Source: Bacillota bacterium (GTDB taxonomy: Bacteria > Bacillota > UBA4882 > UBA8346). Taken from it: a DNA stretch of 43,471 nt. This document shows positions 25,973 to 32,325 of this stretch, one piece after another. Within the stretch, counting starts at the first letter, position 1. Each line of letters begins with the position of its first letter. The stretch spans positions 1 through 43,471 of the forward strand of contig JAEZFP010000057.1 of assembly GCA_023417475.1 (NCBI GenBank), in the 5' to 3' direction. A model generated the notes under the pieces. The model ran no database searches. It was given only the letters and a program-made list of their open reading frames with translations, and had not been told where the DNA came from. A program made the translations under genes and the position numbers.

Positions 25973-26669
25973 CCTGATTGACCGGGCGCAATTGGTGGAA
26001 CGAATCACCGGTTGGTTGCGGCATCCGGAGCAGCATCACCAGGTTGTTACTTTGAACGCGTTAATGTTGGTGAAATCCAATCAGGAACAGCTTTTACAAC
26101 AGATAATCCGTGAAGCCTCCCTGGTTATGGTAGATGGCTTTGGCATCGAACTTCTCCTGCGCCATCGGGGATATCAAACTGTATCCCGGCTGGCCGGTGT
26201 GGATTTGGTCCGCCTGTTGATTGCCTGGTGCGCGGAGCATGCAGTTCCGGTAGCCTGTTTCGGCGGTCCGGCGCAGTTGCCGCCAATGTTGGGACAGGCA
26301 CTCGCAAAACAGTGGCCTTCCCTGAATATTGGTGGACTCTGGGACGGCTCAGATTGGCAACGGCGGCAAGCTGCGATCGTCGCTGCCCTTAAACAGGGTG
26401 GACCTTGCCTGCTGTTGGCGGGACTCGGCACGCCGGCTCAGGAGATTTTTTTGGCGCGCGCTTTGCCCGATTTGCCGGGAACGGTTGGGATTGGCGTTGG
26501 AGGGGCGTTGGAAGTGATTGCCGGAGTCAAAAAGGAGGCGCCGCCCTTGATCCGTCATGGCGGCTGGGAGTGGGCTTATCGAATGATTAGGGAGCCGGAA
26601 CGGCTTAAAAACATCCCGAAATTAATCCGTTTTTGGGCGCGGTATTTTGTCTGGGAAAGATCGAGGTGA
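25926..26669 (+). CDS. tagA: WecG/TagA/CpsF family glycosyltransferase
   Basis: A 247-residue GT26 enzyme. TagA adds N-acetylmannosamine to lipid-linked GlcNAc in wall teichoic acid synthesis; WecG and CpsF relatives make other lipid-linked glycans. Seen: VVTLNALMLVKSNQ, ASLVMVDGFGIELLLR, RLAGVDLVRLL, LLAGLGTPAQEIFLARAL, GVGGALEVIAGVKKEAPPLIRHGGWEWAYRMIREPERL. The start is TTG 25926, 7 bases after GGAG, giving a 47-base overlap with csaB; ATG 25941 has no ribosome site. The C-terminal WEWAYRMIREPERL is the usual membrane-association segment. The gene symbol reflects the family, not a proven teichoic acid pathway. Confidence 0.87.
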   Translation: MKQQPMRVFLQDIPIDLIDRAQLVERITGWLRHPEQHHQVVTLNALMLVKSNQEQLLQQIIREASLVMVDGFGIELLLRHRGYQTVSRLAGVDLVRLLIAWCAEHAVPVACFGGPAQLPPMLGQALAKQWPSLNIGGLWDGSDWQRRQAAIVAALKQGGPCLLLAGLGTPAQEIFLARALPDLPGTVGIGVGGALEVIAGVKKEAPPLIRHGGWEWAYRMIREPERLKNIPKLIRFWARYFVWERSR

Positions 26670-26678
26670 TCAAGGTCA

Positions 26679-27542
26679 ATGGGTTATATTGATTGGAAAA
26701 TGGTTGGTCGGGAGATTCGCGATTATTTTGGAGTATTCATCGGAGTTGTACTTACATCGCTCTCGTTATCATGGTTACTGATACCCAATAAGATTGCGGC
26801 CGGAGGCGTCAGCGGTTTAGGAGTCATCCTGTATCATCTCTGGAAATGGCCGGTCGGCTGGTCGATGTTATTGTTTAACATTCCGCTTTTTTTGGCATGT
26901 TTGTGGGTGTTTGGACCGCGTTTCGGCGCCAAGACATTATTTGGCACGATTACGATCTCCATTATGATCGAATTTTGGGATAAGGTGATTAAGATTGCGC
27001 CGTTAACCCATGATCCGCTGCTAGCCTCCTTGTATGGCGGCGTCATCGCCGGAATCGGCATGGGGATCTCGTTTCGCTTCCGGGGAACAACCGGCGGTAC
27101 TGACTTGGCTGCGCAGTTGTTGAACCGATTTAGCGGGATTTCAGTAGGGCAGTCGTTGCTCTTTTTTGACGGGTCGATTATCGCTTTGGCCGGAATTGTC
27201 TTTCATAGCACGGAATTGGCTTTGTACGCCATTATTACCTTATTCATCACCGGCAAGGTATTGGACACGGTTCTTGAGGGATTTGACTATGCGAAAGCCG
27301 CGTTTATCATCTCAGAGCATTCGACTGCGATTGGGGAACGGATTTTGGTCGATTTACAACGCGGCGCTACCGGCCTGGTTGGACGGGGACTTTATTCGAC
27401 CAGTCAAAAAGAGGTCATTCTTTGCGTGATCTCCCGGGCTGAGGAAATTAAATTAAAAGAGCTGGTCTATCAGATTGATCCCAAGGCGTTTGTGATCATC
27501 TCCGACGTTCATGAAGTCTTAGGTGAGGGATTTAAAGAATGA
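26679..27542 (+). CDS. YitT-family membrane protein (DUF161/DUF2179)
   Basis: A 287-residue protein with five to six predicted transmembrane helices followed by a cytoplasmic domain. The family pattern is clear: LIPNKIAAGGVSGLGVILYHLWKWP, SFRFRGTTGGTDLAAQLLNRF, and the C-terminal DUF2179 part (ISEHSTAIGERILVDLQRGATGL..., KEVILCVISRAEEIKLKELVYQIDPKAFVIISDVHEVLGEGF). Function is unproven; YitT-like proteins are thought of as membrane transport or stress proteins. ATG 26679 lies 9 bases after the tagA stop, so it belongs to the same transcript, which ends at the next terminator. Confidence 0.9.
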   Translation: MGYIDWKMVGREIRDYFGVFIGVVLTSLSLSWLLIPNKIAAGGVSGLGVILYHLWKWPVGWSMLLFNIPLFLACLWVFGPRFGAKTLFGTITISIMIEFWDKVIKIAPLTHDPLLASLYGGVIAGIGMGISFRFRGTTGGTDLAAQLLNRFSGISVGQSLLFFDGSIIALAGIVFHSTELALYAIITLFITGKVLDTVLEGFDYAKAAFIISEHSTAIGERILVDLQRGATGLVGRGLYSTSQKEVILCVISRAEEIKLKELVYQIDPKAFVIISDVHEVLGEGFKE

Positions 27543-27582
27543 CCCCGGTCAATCGGATTGGGCGTGACGTCCGGATGGGTTG

Positions 27583-27608
27583 AAAAGCTAGCCATGGCTA
27601 GCTTTTTT
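27583..27608 (+). terminator. intrinsic terminator of the polysaccharide operon
   Basis: AAAAGCTAGCC, loop AT, GGCTAGCTTTTTT: an 11-bp palindromic stem followed by T residues, 41 bases after the yitT stop. Confidence 0.88.
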
Positions 27609-27695
27609 GATTTCATCGTTGAGGTGTCGTGCAAAAACCGCTAGCCGCTTTTTTCACAGGCGCATATCATATATTGAAAAAGTGCGGCGGAATGA

Positions 27696-28415
27696 GTGAG
27701 CGAGATGGATTATTTGCGAGATATATCCACTTTTCTGGTGGGAGGAGGGTTTATCGCTTATTTAGCAAAGTACGCCTTCGACCGTTTTTTGGCGATTGGA
27801 GTTGAAAAACACAAAAACTCGCTGACCCTTGAGTTAGAGCATTTCAAACATAACTATATCTTGGAATTGGAACGGTTTAAAGAAAAGTTAAATGAATCCG
27901 CCTTGGAACACAAGGTGAAATTTACGCAACTCCACGAGGAACGGGCCGCGATTATCAAGGAACTCTATCAACGAATTTTAAATTTGGGGGAAGATTTGCG
28001 GGATCAAACCATTGCGCTTGGAGTTAACGGCTTTATGAGCGGCGGTGAAAATCCGGGCGAACCGGCAGGGAGCGCAGAATCAACCGCAAATGTTACCAAT
28101 GGTAACGGTAGCTTAATTATTGATATTGTCACCAATGAATTAATCGATTTTTATCATTACTTTCTTCAAAAAAGGATTTATTTCAGTAATGAATTGATCG
28201 CGTTGATTGATCAACTTTTTGAAAAATACCTTGGCCAGATTCAATACGCGCTCAATCTTCGCAGTTATCTGAAGACTTGCCGGAACGGGGACGGACCTAA
28301 TTTTGCGTGCGATTTGGAACGGATTTCAATCGATATCAATCAAACTGTTGAGGTCATCGGCCGCCTGGAGGAACGGGTCATTCAAGAATTTCAAGAGTTA
28401 TTGGGTGTCAAATAA
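27696..28415 (+). CDS. membrane-anchored coiled-coil protein of unknown function
   Basis: A 239-residue protein. One N-terminal transmembrane helix (about residues 10-32, STFLVGGGFIAYLAKYAFDRF) is followed by a heptad-rich segment (LTLELEHFKHNYILELERFKEKLNESALEHKVKFTQLHEERAAIIKELYQRILNL) and a more globular helical end; a Gly/Ser/Asn linker lies near 110-135. Similar unnamed proteins with a helix plus coiled coil and the LHEERA...IKELY motif are widespread in bacteria, often annotated hypothetical. GTG 27696 is used, but ATG 27705 (three codons on) is equally possible; neither has a strong ribosome site. It stands alone between a terminator and the TctC-type gene. Confidence 0.7.
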   Translation: MSEMDYLRDISTFLVGGGFIAYLAKYAFDRFLAIGVEKHKNSLTLELEHFKHNYILELERFKEKLNESALEHKVKFTQLHEERAAIIKELYQRILNLGEDLRDQTIALGVNGFMSGGENPGEPAGSAESTANVTNGNGSLIIDIVTNELIDFYHYFLQKRIYFSNELIALIDQLFEKYLGQIQYALNLRSYLKTCRNGDGPNFACDLERISIDINQTVEVIGRLEERVIQEFQELLGVK

Positions 28416-28574
28416 GGAACCCGGCTGTAGCTCACAAAAACAAGTGATCTTTGAAAATTATTTTTTGCGGTTTTTCCCTACCAACAGGAAATATATATTC
28501 ACTGTCGAATTATGCCAAAAAACAGCGAAGTCAAAAAATTGATAAAATTTACAATTGTTAGGGGGATTCCCGGC

Positions 28575-29555
28575 TTGAACACACGTAAAGCTTTAGGGTT
28601 AGCTTTATTGATGTTGAGCTTGTGTTTGCCTGGCGGTATAATTCATGCGACCAAAGATTATCCCAATAAGCCGATTATGATGATCGTCCCCTGGGGCGGC
28701 GGGGGCGGAACCGACAAGATCGCCCGTTTGTTGGCGCCGTATCTTGAAAAAGAACTGGGTCAATCGGTTTTGGTCGCCAACAAGCCGGGAGGCTCCAGTT
28801 TGATCGGGCATATGTTGGGGGCCAATGCCGAACCCGATGGGTATACCATTACCATGTGCACCACGGAGATTGCTTTGATGCACTGGATGGGACTGACGGA
28901 GTTATCGTATAAAAATTTTCGCCCCGTCGCGATGGTTAACGCCGATCCGGCGGGAGTTATTGTCCGCGCGGATGCGCCCTGGCGTACGCTCGAGGAGCTG
29001 CAAAACGAGATCCGCAATAAGCCTGGAAAGTTAAGAGCTTCCGGGACGAGCCGCGGCGGCATTTGGGACATCTGCCGCGCCGGTTGGCTCCAAGCGGTTG
29101 GGATTCGCGAATCCGCTCTGCCATGGATTCCTTCGTCGGGAGCGGCGGAAGGTTTACAAAACTTACTGGCCGGGAGCGTGGATGTGGTGACGTGCAGTTT
29201 GCCCGAGGCAAATACGCTCATTGCCCAACATAAGGTAAGGCCCTTAGCGACCATGGGTGAATTGCGGGAAACGGGTTTTCCGACGATTCCGACATTGAAA
29301 GAAAAGAATATTCCTTTTTCCAACGGCGCGTTTCGGGGGCTTTTCGTTCCACTGCAAACGCCCGAGCCGATTGTGACCAAGTTGGAAAACGCGCTGGAGC
29401 GCGTGGTGACCAGTGAGAAATACCACAAGTTGATGAACGCGCAAGAGTTTGGAGTGCGTTATCGCGGCAGTAAATATTTTCGAACGTTTTTGGAGGAGAA
29501 AGACCAAAACTTCGGAGAGTTGCTACGTAAATTGGGTATGATTCAGAATAAATAA
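28575..29555 (+). CDS. tripartite tricarboxylate transporter substrate-binding protein (TctC/Bug family)
   Basis: A 326-residue periplasmic or extracytoplasmic binding protein. Signal peptide MNTRKALGLALLMLSLCLPGGIIHA, then the family start YPNKPIMMIVPWGGGGGTDKIARLLAPYLEKELGQSVLVANKPGGSSLIG, and later YKNFRPVAMVNADPAGVIVRADAP, GSVDVVTCSLPEAN and GFPTIPTLKEKNIPF. It would capture a carboxylate for a TctAB permease, but no tctA or tctB is in this window. The start is TTG 28575, because AGGGGGA lies 8 bases upstream and the signal peptide then begins correctly; ATG 28512 would add 21 residues and has no ribosome site. Confidence 0.88.
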   Translation: MNTRKALGLALLMLSLCLPGGIIHATKDYPNKPIMMIVPWGGGGGTDKIARLLAPYLEKELGQSVLVANKPGGSSLIGHMLGANAEPDGYTITMCTTEIALMHWMGLTELSYKNFRPVAMVNADPAGVIVRADAPWRTLEELQNEIRNKPGKLRASGTSRGGIWDICRAGWLQAVGIRESALPWIPSSGAAEGLQNLLAGSVDVVTCSLPEANTLIAQHKVRPLATMGELRETGFPTIPTLKEKNIPFSNGAFRGLFVPLQTPEPIVTKLENALERVVTSEKYHKLMNAQEFGVRYRGSKYFRTFLEEKDQNFGELLRKLGMIQNK

Positions 29556-29570
29556 ATGAGACGATCGAAC

Positions 29571-29598
29571 AAATAAGGCGCCGAGTTGCGCCTTATTT
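29571..29598. terminator. stem-loop terminator between convergent genes
   Basis: An 11-bp perfect stem AAATAAGGCGC / GCGCCTTATTT with loop CGAGTT. T residues follow in the plus direction. The stop codon of the minus-strand small gene lies in the right arm. Confidence 0.78.
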
Positions 29599-29781
29599 GT
29601 TGTTGGGACGTTGCTTTTGCTGAGCTTTGGCGTCATCCCGGTTGGTAACGGTAAAGTCCATACCAAATTCGGCTTCCTGTTCGGCTAAATCATCGGCAAA
29701 CTGATCCAAGCGCGCCGGATGTTTGGCCGGGCGTTCGGGATGGTGGGTATTCGGTGCGTTTTGGGTTCCCCGTCCACTCAA
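29593..29781 (-). CDS. small hydrophilic protein, possibly spore-associated
   Basis: A 62-residue, very polar protein without Cys or a membrane segment: a basic His/Pro/Asn-rich first half (MSGRGTQNAPNTHHPERPAK) and a second half with an acidic stretch (RLDQFADDLAEQEAEFGMDF) ending in a Gln/Lys-rich tail. It starts at TTG 29781, 7 bases after GAGGTGA, which supports translation. The pattern faintly recalls small YfhD/SASP-like spore proteins of Bacillota, but this is only a resemblance. It is convergent with the TctC-type gene. Confidence 0.55.
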   Translation of the reverse strand: MSGRGTQNAPNTHHPERPAKHPARLDQFADDLAEQEAEFGMDFTVTNRDDAKAQQKQRPNNK

Positions 29782-29805
29782 ATTTTGCTCACCTCGGAGG
29801 GTAGT

Positions 29806-29883
29806 ATGCCCAGTTTGGCTGGTTTAAAAAGCGCCTTTCGGATCAAAGACGACTCGAATATTTTGTGGTTTATCGCAACATAG
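29806..29883 (+). CDS. possible 25-residue small ORF
   Basis: ATG 29806 follows CGGAGG with 5 bases of spacing. The frame runs 25 codons (MPSLAGLKSAFRIKDDSNIL then WFIAT) and stops 70 bases before the next gene. The ribosome site is half of a palindrome whose other half serves the minus-strand small gene. I recognise no family, and the good site may be a by-product of the palindrome. Confidence 0.3.
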   Translation: MPSLAGLKSAFRIKDDSNILWFIAT

Positions 29884-29952
29884 GTCTCGCATTTTTGTCT
29901 GAATCGGGTATAATGAAAATTGTTGTTGATTTTGGGTAAGGGAGTTCAGACG

Positions 29953-31545
29953 GTGTCGCGGCTTAAACAATATTACCAACAAGCGGTTGGTTATTACCGG
30001 AGGCGGCTAGGAAGTTCGGAGTGGATCGCGCTCGTTGTTTTGATGGCTTTGGGGTTTGCGATCCGTTGGCCGAAGTTATGGGAGATTCCCCGGTTCATTG
30101 ATGAATTGCGGGAAGTGAAGTTGGCTTGGCAATTGGCAAACTTTCAAACGTTCGCCTTACATAATGTGGCCCATGATATCGGCGCATTGCATAATTACCT
30201 AATGGCGGTGGGGTTTGGTCTTTTTGGGGCCAATGTTTATTGGCCGCGTTTTTATGTTTTATTGACCGCAATGCTGACGCTCCCGATGATTTATCTGACC
30301 GGCAAACGTTTTTTTAGTCCGTTAACCGGTTGGATCGCGGCATTGTTATTGCTAACCAATGGCATGCATATCTTGGTCACCCACATGGCTTGGGCCAACT
30401 GTACCACGCCGTTCTTCTTCAGTTTGGCGTTGTTTTATACCATGAAAGCGGAGACCGAGCGGAGCGAACGTCAGCTGAAGACAGCGGCGTTGCTTTGGGC
30501 GTTGACTTTGCAGACTCATTTTTCCGTAACGGTTTATTTGTTGACGTTGGCGTGCTATTTCGGCTGGCGGGAATGGCGGGGCGCCGGGTTGTTTTCGTTC
30601 CGTCAATATTTGCGGGCGGTCTGGTTTTTTGTTTTGGGTTATCTCAATATGATCGTCTACAATTTGTTCACGTTGGGCGGCAGCCTGCGTTGGTTGCATA
30701 ACAAAAGTTATACGTTGGAGCAGAAACCGGGCCTTTTTTCTTATCTGCAAAATATGGGAGCGATGGGAGTCGAGTTGTTCCGGACGGTCAGCTCGACCTA
30801 TGAAATGGCTTATTTGACCAATCCGCTGTTCTGGTTGGGATTGATTAGCGTTGGGGCGGGATGTTATTTTGCCGCGCGGGCCAAACAACATTTGCCGTTG
30901 TGGTTGTTGGCGGGCGGCATTTTAATCATTCCTTGGGTGAATCATCGCTATGATTTTTACGTTTCAACTCGCTATATTATGCCCTTGGTGCTTTGCGCTT
31001 TATTGATTGCCGGATTTGGACTGGACAATCTCTGGCGCAGTTTCTTCCGTAAGTTCCCGGACCTGAAACAAACGGCGATTCCCGCGGCGGTCCTGGGGAT
31101 TGTCTTGATTGCGGCGCCGTTGCTCCCCCTTTATCAATATTATCAACGTTTAGATCGAACTGATATGTCCAACGGTTTGAGTTTTCAGATTGTGCAAACC
31201 GTCACGGCGCTGTCCAAAAGCCAGCCGGTGTTGGTTTTACTCGATCCGAAGCTGGTGATTCCCAATGACCCCTTGCCAACGTTGTTCGCCATTGCCAAGG
31301 TCAAATACCAGGTGGTCACGGAACCCAGCCGGGTCTGGCCGTCAACCGCTTTACACCGTCTGGAACGCAAACACCGCAATCGCCGCTTGTTGGCGGTGCT
31401 CAGTCAAACCACCTACCGGCAGATTGCCATCCAACCTCGGGTGAAGCTGATCCGGGATTTCACCATTCGTAAATTATTGGCGGTTCCTGCAGCAAAACGC
31501 AAGTATCGAAAAGCGTATATTGTGATGATCAAACCGCCGCAATGA
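29953..31545 (+). CDS. GT39/ArnT-like membrane glycosyltransferase
   Basis: A 530-residue integral membrane protein with about ten to twelve predicted helices. The first loop carries an acidic pair in RFIDELREVKLAWQLAN, as in the dolichyl/undecaprenyl-phosphate sugar transferases of the GT39/ArnT/PMT group, followed by YWPRFYVLLTAMLTLPMIYLTGKRFFSPLTGWIAALLLLTNG, characteristic of this fold. Such enzymes move a sugar from a polyprenyl phosphate to protein, lipid A or a wall glycan outside the inner membrane; the acceptor is unknown. A soluble C-terminal region of about 130 residues follows the last helix. Start GTG 29953 is 8 bases after AAGGGAG. A TATAAT at 29909-29914 may be its -10 box, although no -35 is clear. 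Confidence 0.85.
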   Translation: MSRLKQYYQQAVGYYRRRLGSSEWIALVVLMALGFAIRWPKLWEIPRFIDELREVKLAWQLANFQTFALHNVAHDIGALHNYLMAVGFGLFGANVYWPRFYVLLTAMLTLPMIYLTGKRFFSPLTGWIAALLLLTNGMHILVTHMAWANCTTPFFFSLALFYTMKAETERSERQLKTAALLWALTLQTHFSVTVYLLTLACYFGWREWRGAGLFSFRQYLRAVWFFVLGYLNMIVYNLFTLGGSLRWLHNKSYTLEQKPGLFSYLQNMGAMGVELFRTVSSTYEMAYLTNPLFWLGLISVGAGCYFAARAKQHLPLWLLAGGILIIPWVNHRYDFYVSTRYIMPLVLCALLIAGFGLDNLWRSFFRKFPDLKQTAIPAAVLGIVLIAAPLLPLYQYYQRLDRTDMSNGLSFQIVQTVTALSKSQPVLVLLDPKLVIPNDPLPTLFAIAKVKYQVVTEPSRVWPSTALHRLERKHRNRRLLAVLSQTTYRQIAIQPRVKLIRDFTIRKLLAVPAAKRKYRKAYIVMIKPPQ

Positions 31546-31659
31546 ATTATCTGGCGGCGCGGGGCAACAATAGGATTGAGACATCAGTCAAGGGGGCTTG
31601 CAACCTTATCGTTCTGTAGAGAATGTGAACAAAGTAATCGCTAAAGGAGTTTTAGAGAC

Positions 31660-31899
31660 ATGGCGGACATTACGTTTGAAATCGTCGATCATTTGCTGGT
31701 TTTATCAGAAAGCCCCCGGGGCTGGACCCGGGAGATTAATATTGTCAGTTGGAACGGACGCACCCCGAAGGTTGATATTCGGGAGTGGGATGAATGCCAC
31801 GAAAAAATGGGCAAAGGCATTACCCTGAGCAAGGCCGAATTGTTGAAGCTAAAAGAGCTGCTGAACGGGATGGATTTTGAATCGTTGGACGTGGGTTGA
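31660..31899 (+). CDS. ydbC: YdbC-family protein, PC4/p15-like nucleic-acid binding
   Basis: A 79-residue protein matching the bacterial YdbC/PC4 family: FEIVDHLLVLSESPRGWTREINIVSWNG, KVDIREWDECHEKMGKGITL and an amphipathic C-terminal helix (SKAELLKLKELLNGMDFESL). PC4-like proteins bind single-stranded DNA as dimers and influence transcription or repair; the Lactococcus YdbC structure shows this fold. ATG 31660 is preceded by AAAGGAG. It is followed by its own terminator and may be transcribed alone. Confidence 0.92.
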   Translation: MADITFEIVDHLLVLSESPRGWTREINIVSWNGRTPKVDIREWDECHEKMGKGITLSKAELLKLKELLNGMDFESLDVG

Positions 31900-31916
31900 A
31901 TTCGGCTATCAATCAC

Positions 31917-31953
31917 AAGGCCTCCGCAGTCGGAACGAGGACGGAGGCCTTTG
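31917..31953 (+). terminator. intrinsic terminator after ydbC
   Basis: AAGGCCTCCG pairs with CGGAGGCCTT around a 15-base loop and is followed by T-rich sequence (TTTGTTTTG), 18 bases after the stop. Confidence 0.85.
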
Positions 31954-31993
31954 TTTTGTGTAAGCTGAGTCAATCGTTTGCGAATAAGTGAGC

Positions 31994-32022
31994 TTGCTGG
32001 AATTAATTGCATGCGCTATAGT
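31994..32022 (+). promoter_or_regulatory. promoter candidate that feeds straight into a terminator
   Basis: TTGCTG (31994-31999) and TATAGT (32017-32022) with a 17-base spacer. Transcription would begin near 32029, immediately before the long hairpin at 32031-32085. The -10 matches five of six positions, the -35 three. Confidence 0.4.
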
Positions 32023-32030
32023 AGAACTGA

Positions 32031-32085
32031 AAATGAGCTGTCTTGGATGAACTCGCTTTGTTCATCCGAAATAGCTCATTTTTTT
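32031..32085 (+). terminator. long hairpin terminator or attenuator upstream of the GLUG-RHS locus
   Basis: Outer stem AAATGAGCT (32031-32039) with AGCTCATTT (32073-32081) and inner stem GGATGAAC (32045-32052) with GTTCATCC (32060-32067). The bases between can pair with one mismatch and two G-U pairs, making one stem of about 22 bp with a 7-base loop and seven T residues at 32078-32084. No gene ends just before it, since ydbC already has its own terminator. Confidence 0.75.
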
Positions 32086-32325
32086 CTTAAGTTGAAGATT
32101 AATACAATGAAACTGTTTGTTAACAGAAAATCAATTTATTGTTGAATTTTACATAACATTTTGTTACACTACAAAATATCAATGTTAAATATGGAAAATA
32201 AATTTAAAATTTTCTGTTTTTGTAAACAACTTAAAACAAACCCAGAAATAAGAATTCCAATTGCTCCAGGTGGTCTCGCTATATGCATGGCAATGGCGTT
32301 CAATAGCGATTAGGGAGGTTGTAAA
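32086..32325. other. AT-rich leader of the GLUG-RHS locus
   Basis: Very AT-rich between about 32090 and 32220, with A- and T-tracts such as AAATTTAAAATTTT, then a normal ribosome site GGGAGG before ATG 32326. Together with the hairpin and both promoter candidates, it forms a 426-base gene-free interval after ydbC. No reading frame with a good ribosome site is visible. Confidence 0.5.
32142..32170 (+). promoter_or_regulatory. possible main promoter of the GLUG-RHS operon
   Basis: TTGAAT (32142-32147) and TACACT (32165-32170) with a 17-base spacer, each matching four of six positions, in AT-rich DNA downstream of the hairpin. The 5' leader would be about 150 bases. Confidence 0.3.

Noticed and set aside
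28760..29428. A 222-codon minus-strand frame opposite the TctC-type gene
   Set aside because: The plus strand holds an unmistakable TctC/Bug protein with signal peptide; the antisense frame is a shadow.
31598..31828. A 76-codon frame overlapping ydbC
   Set aside because: The ydbC frame has the ribosome site and a full PC4/YdbC family match; the overlapping frame has neither.
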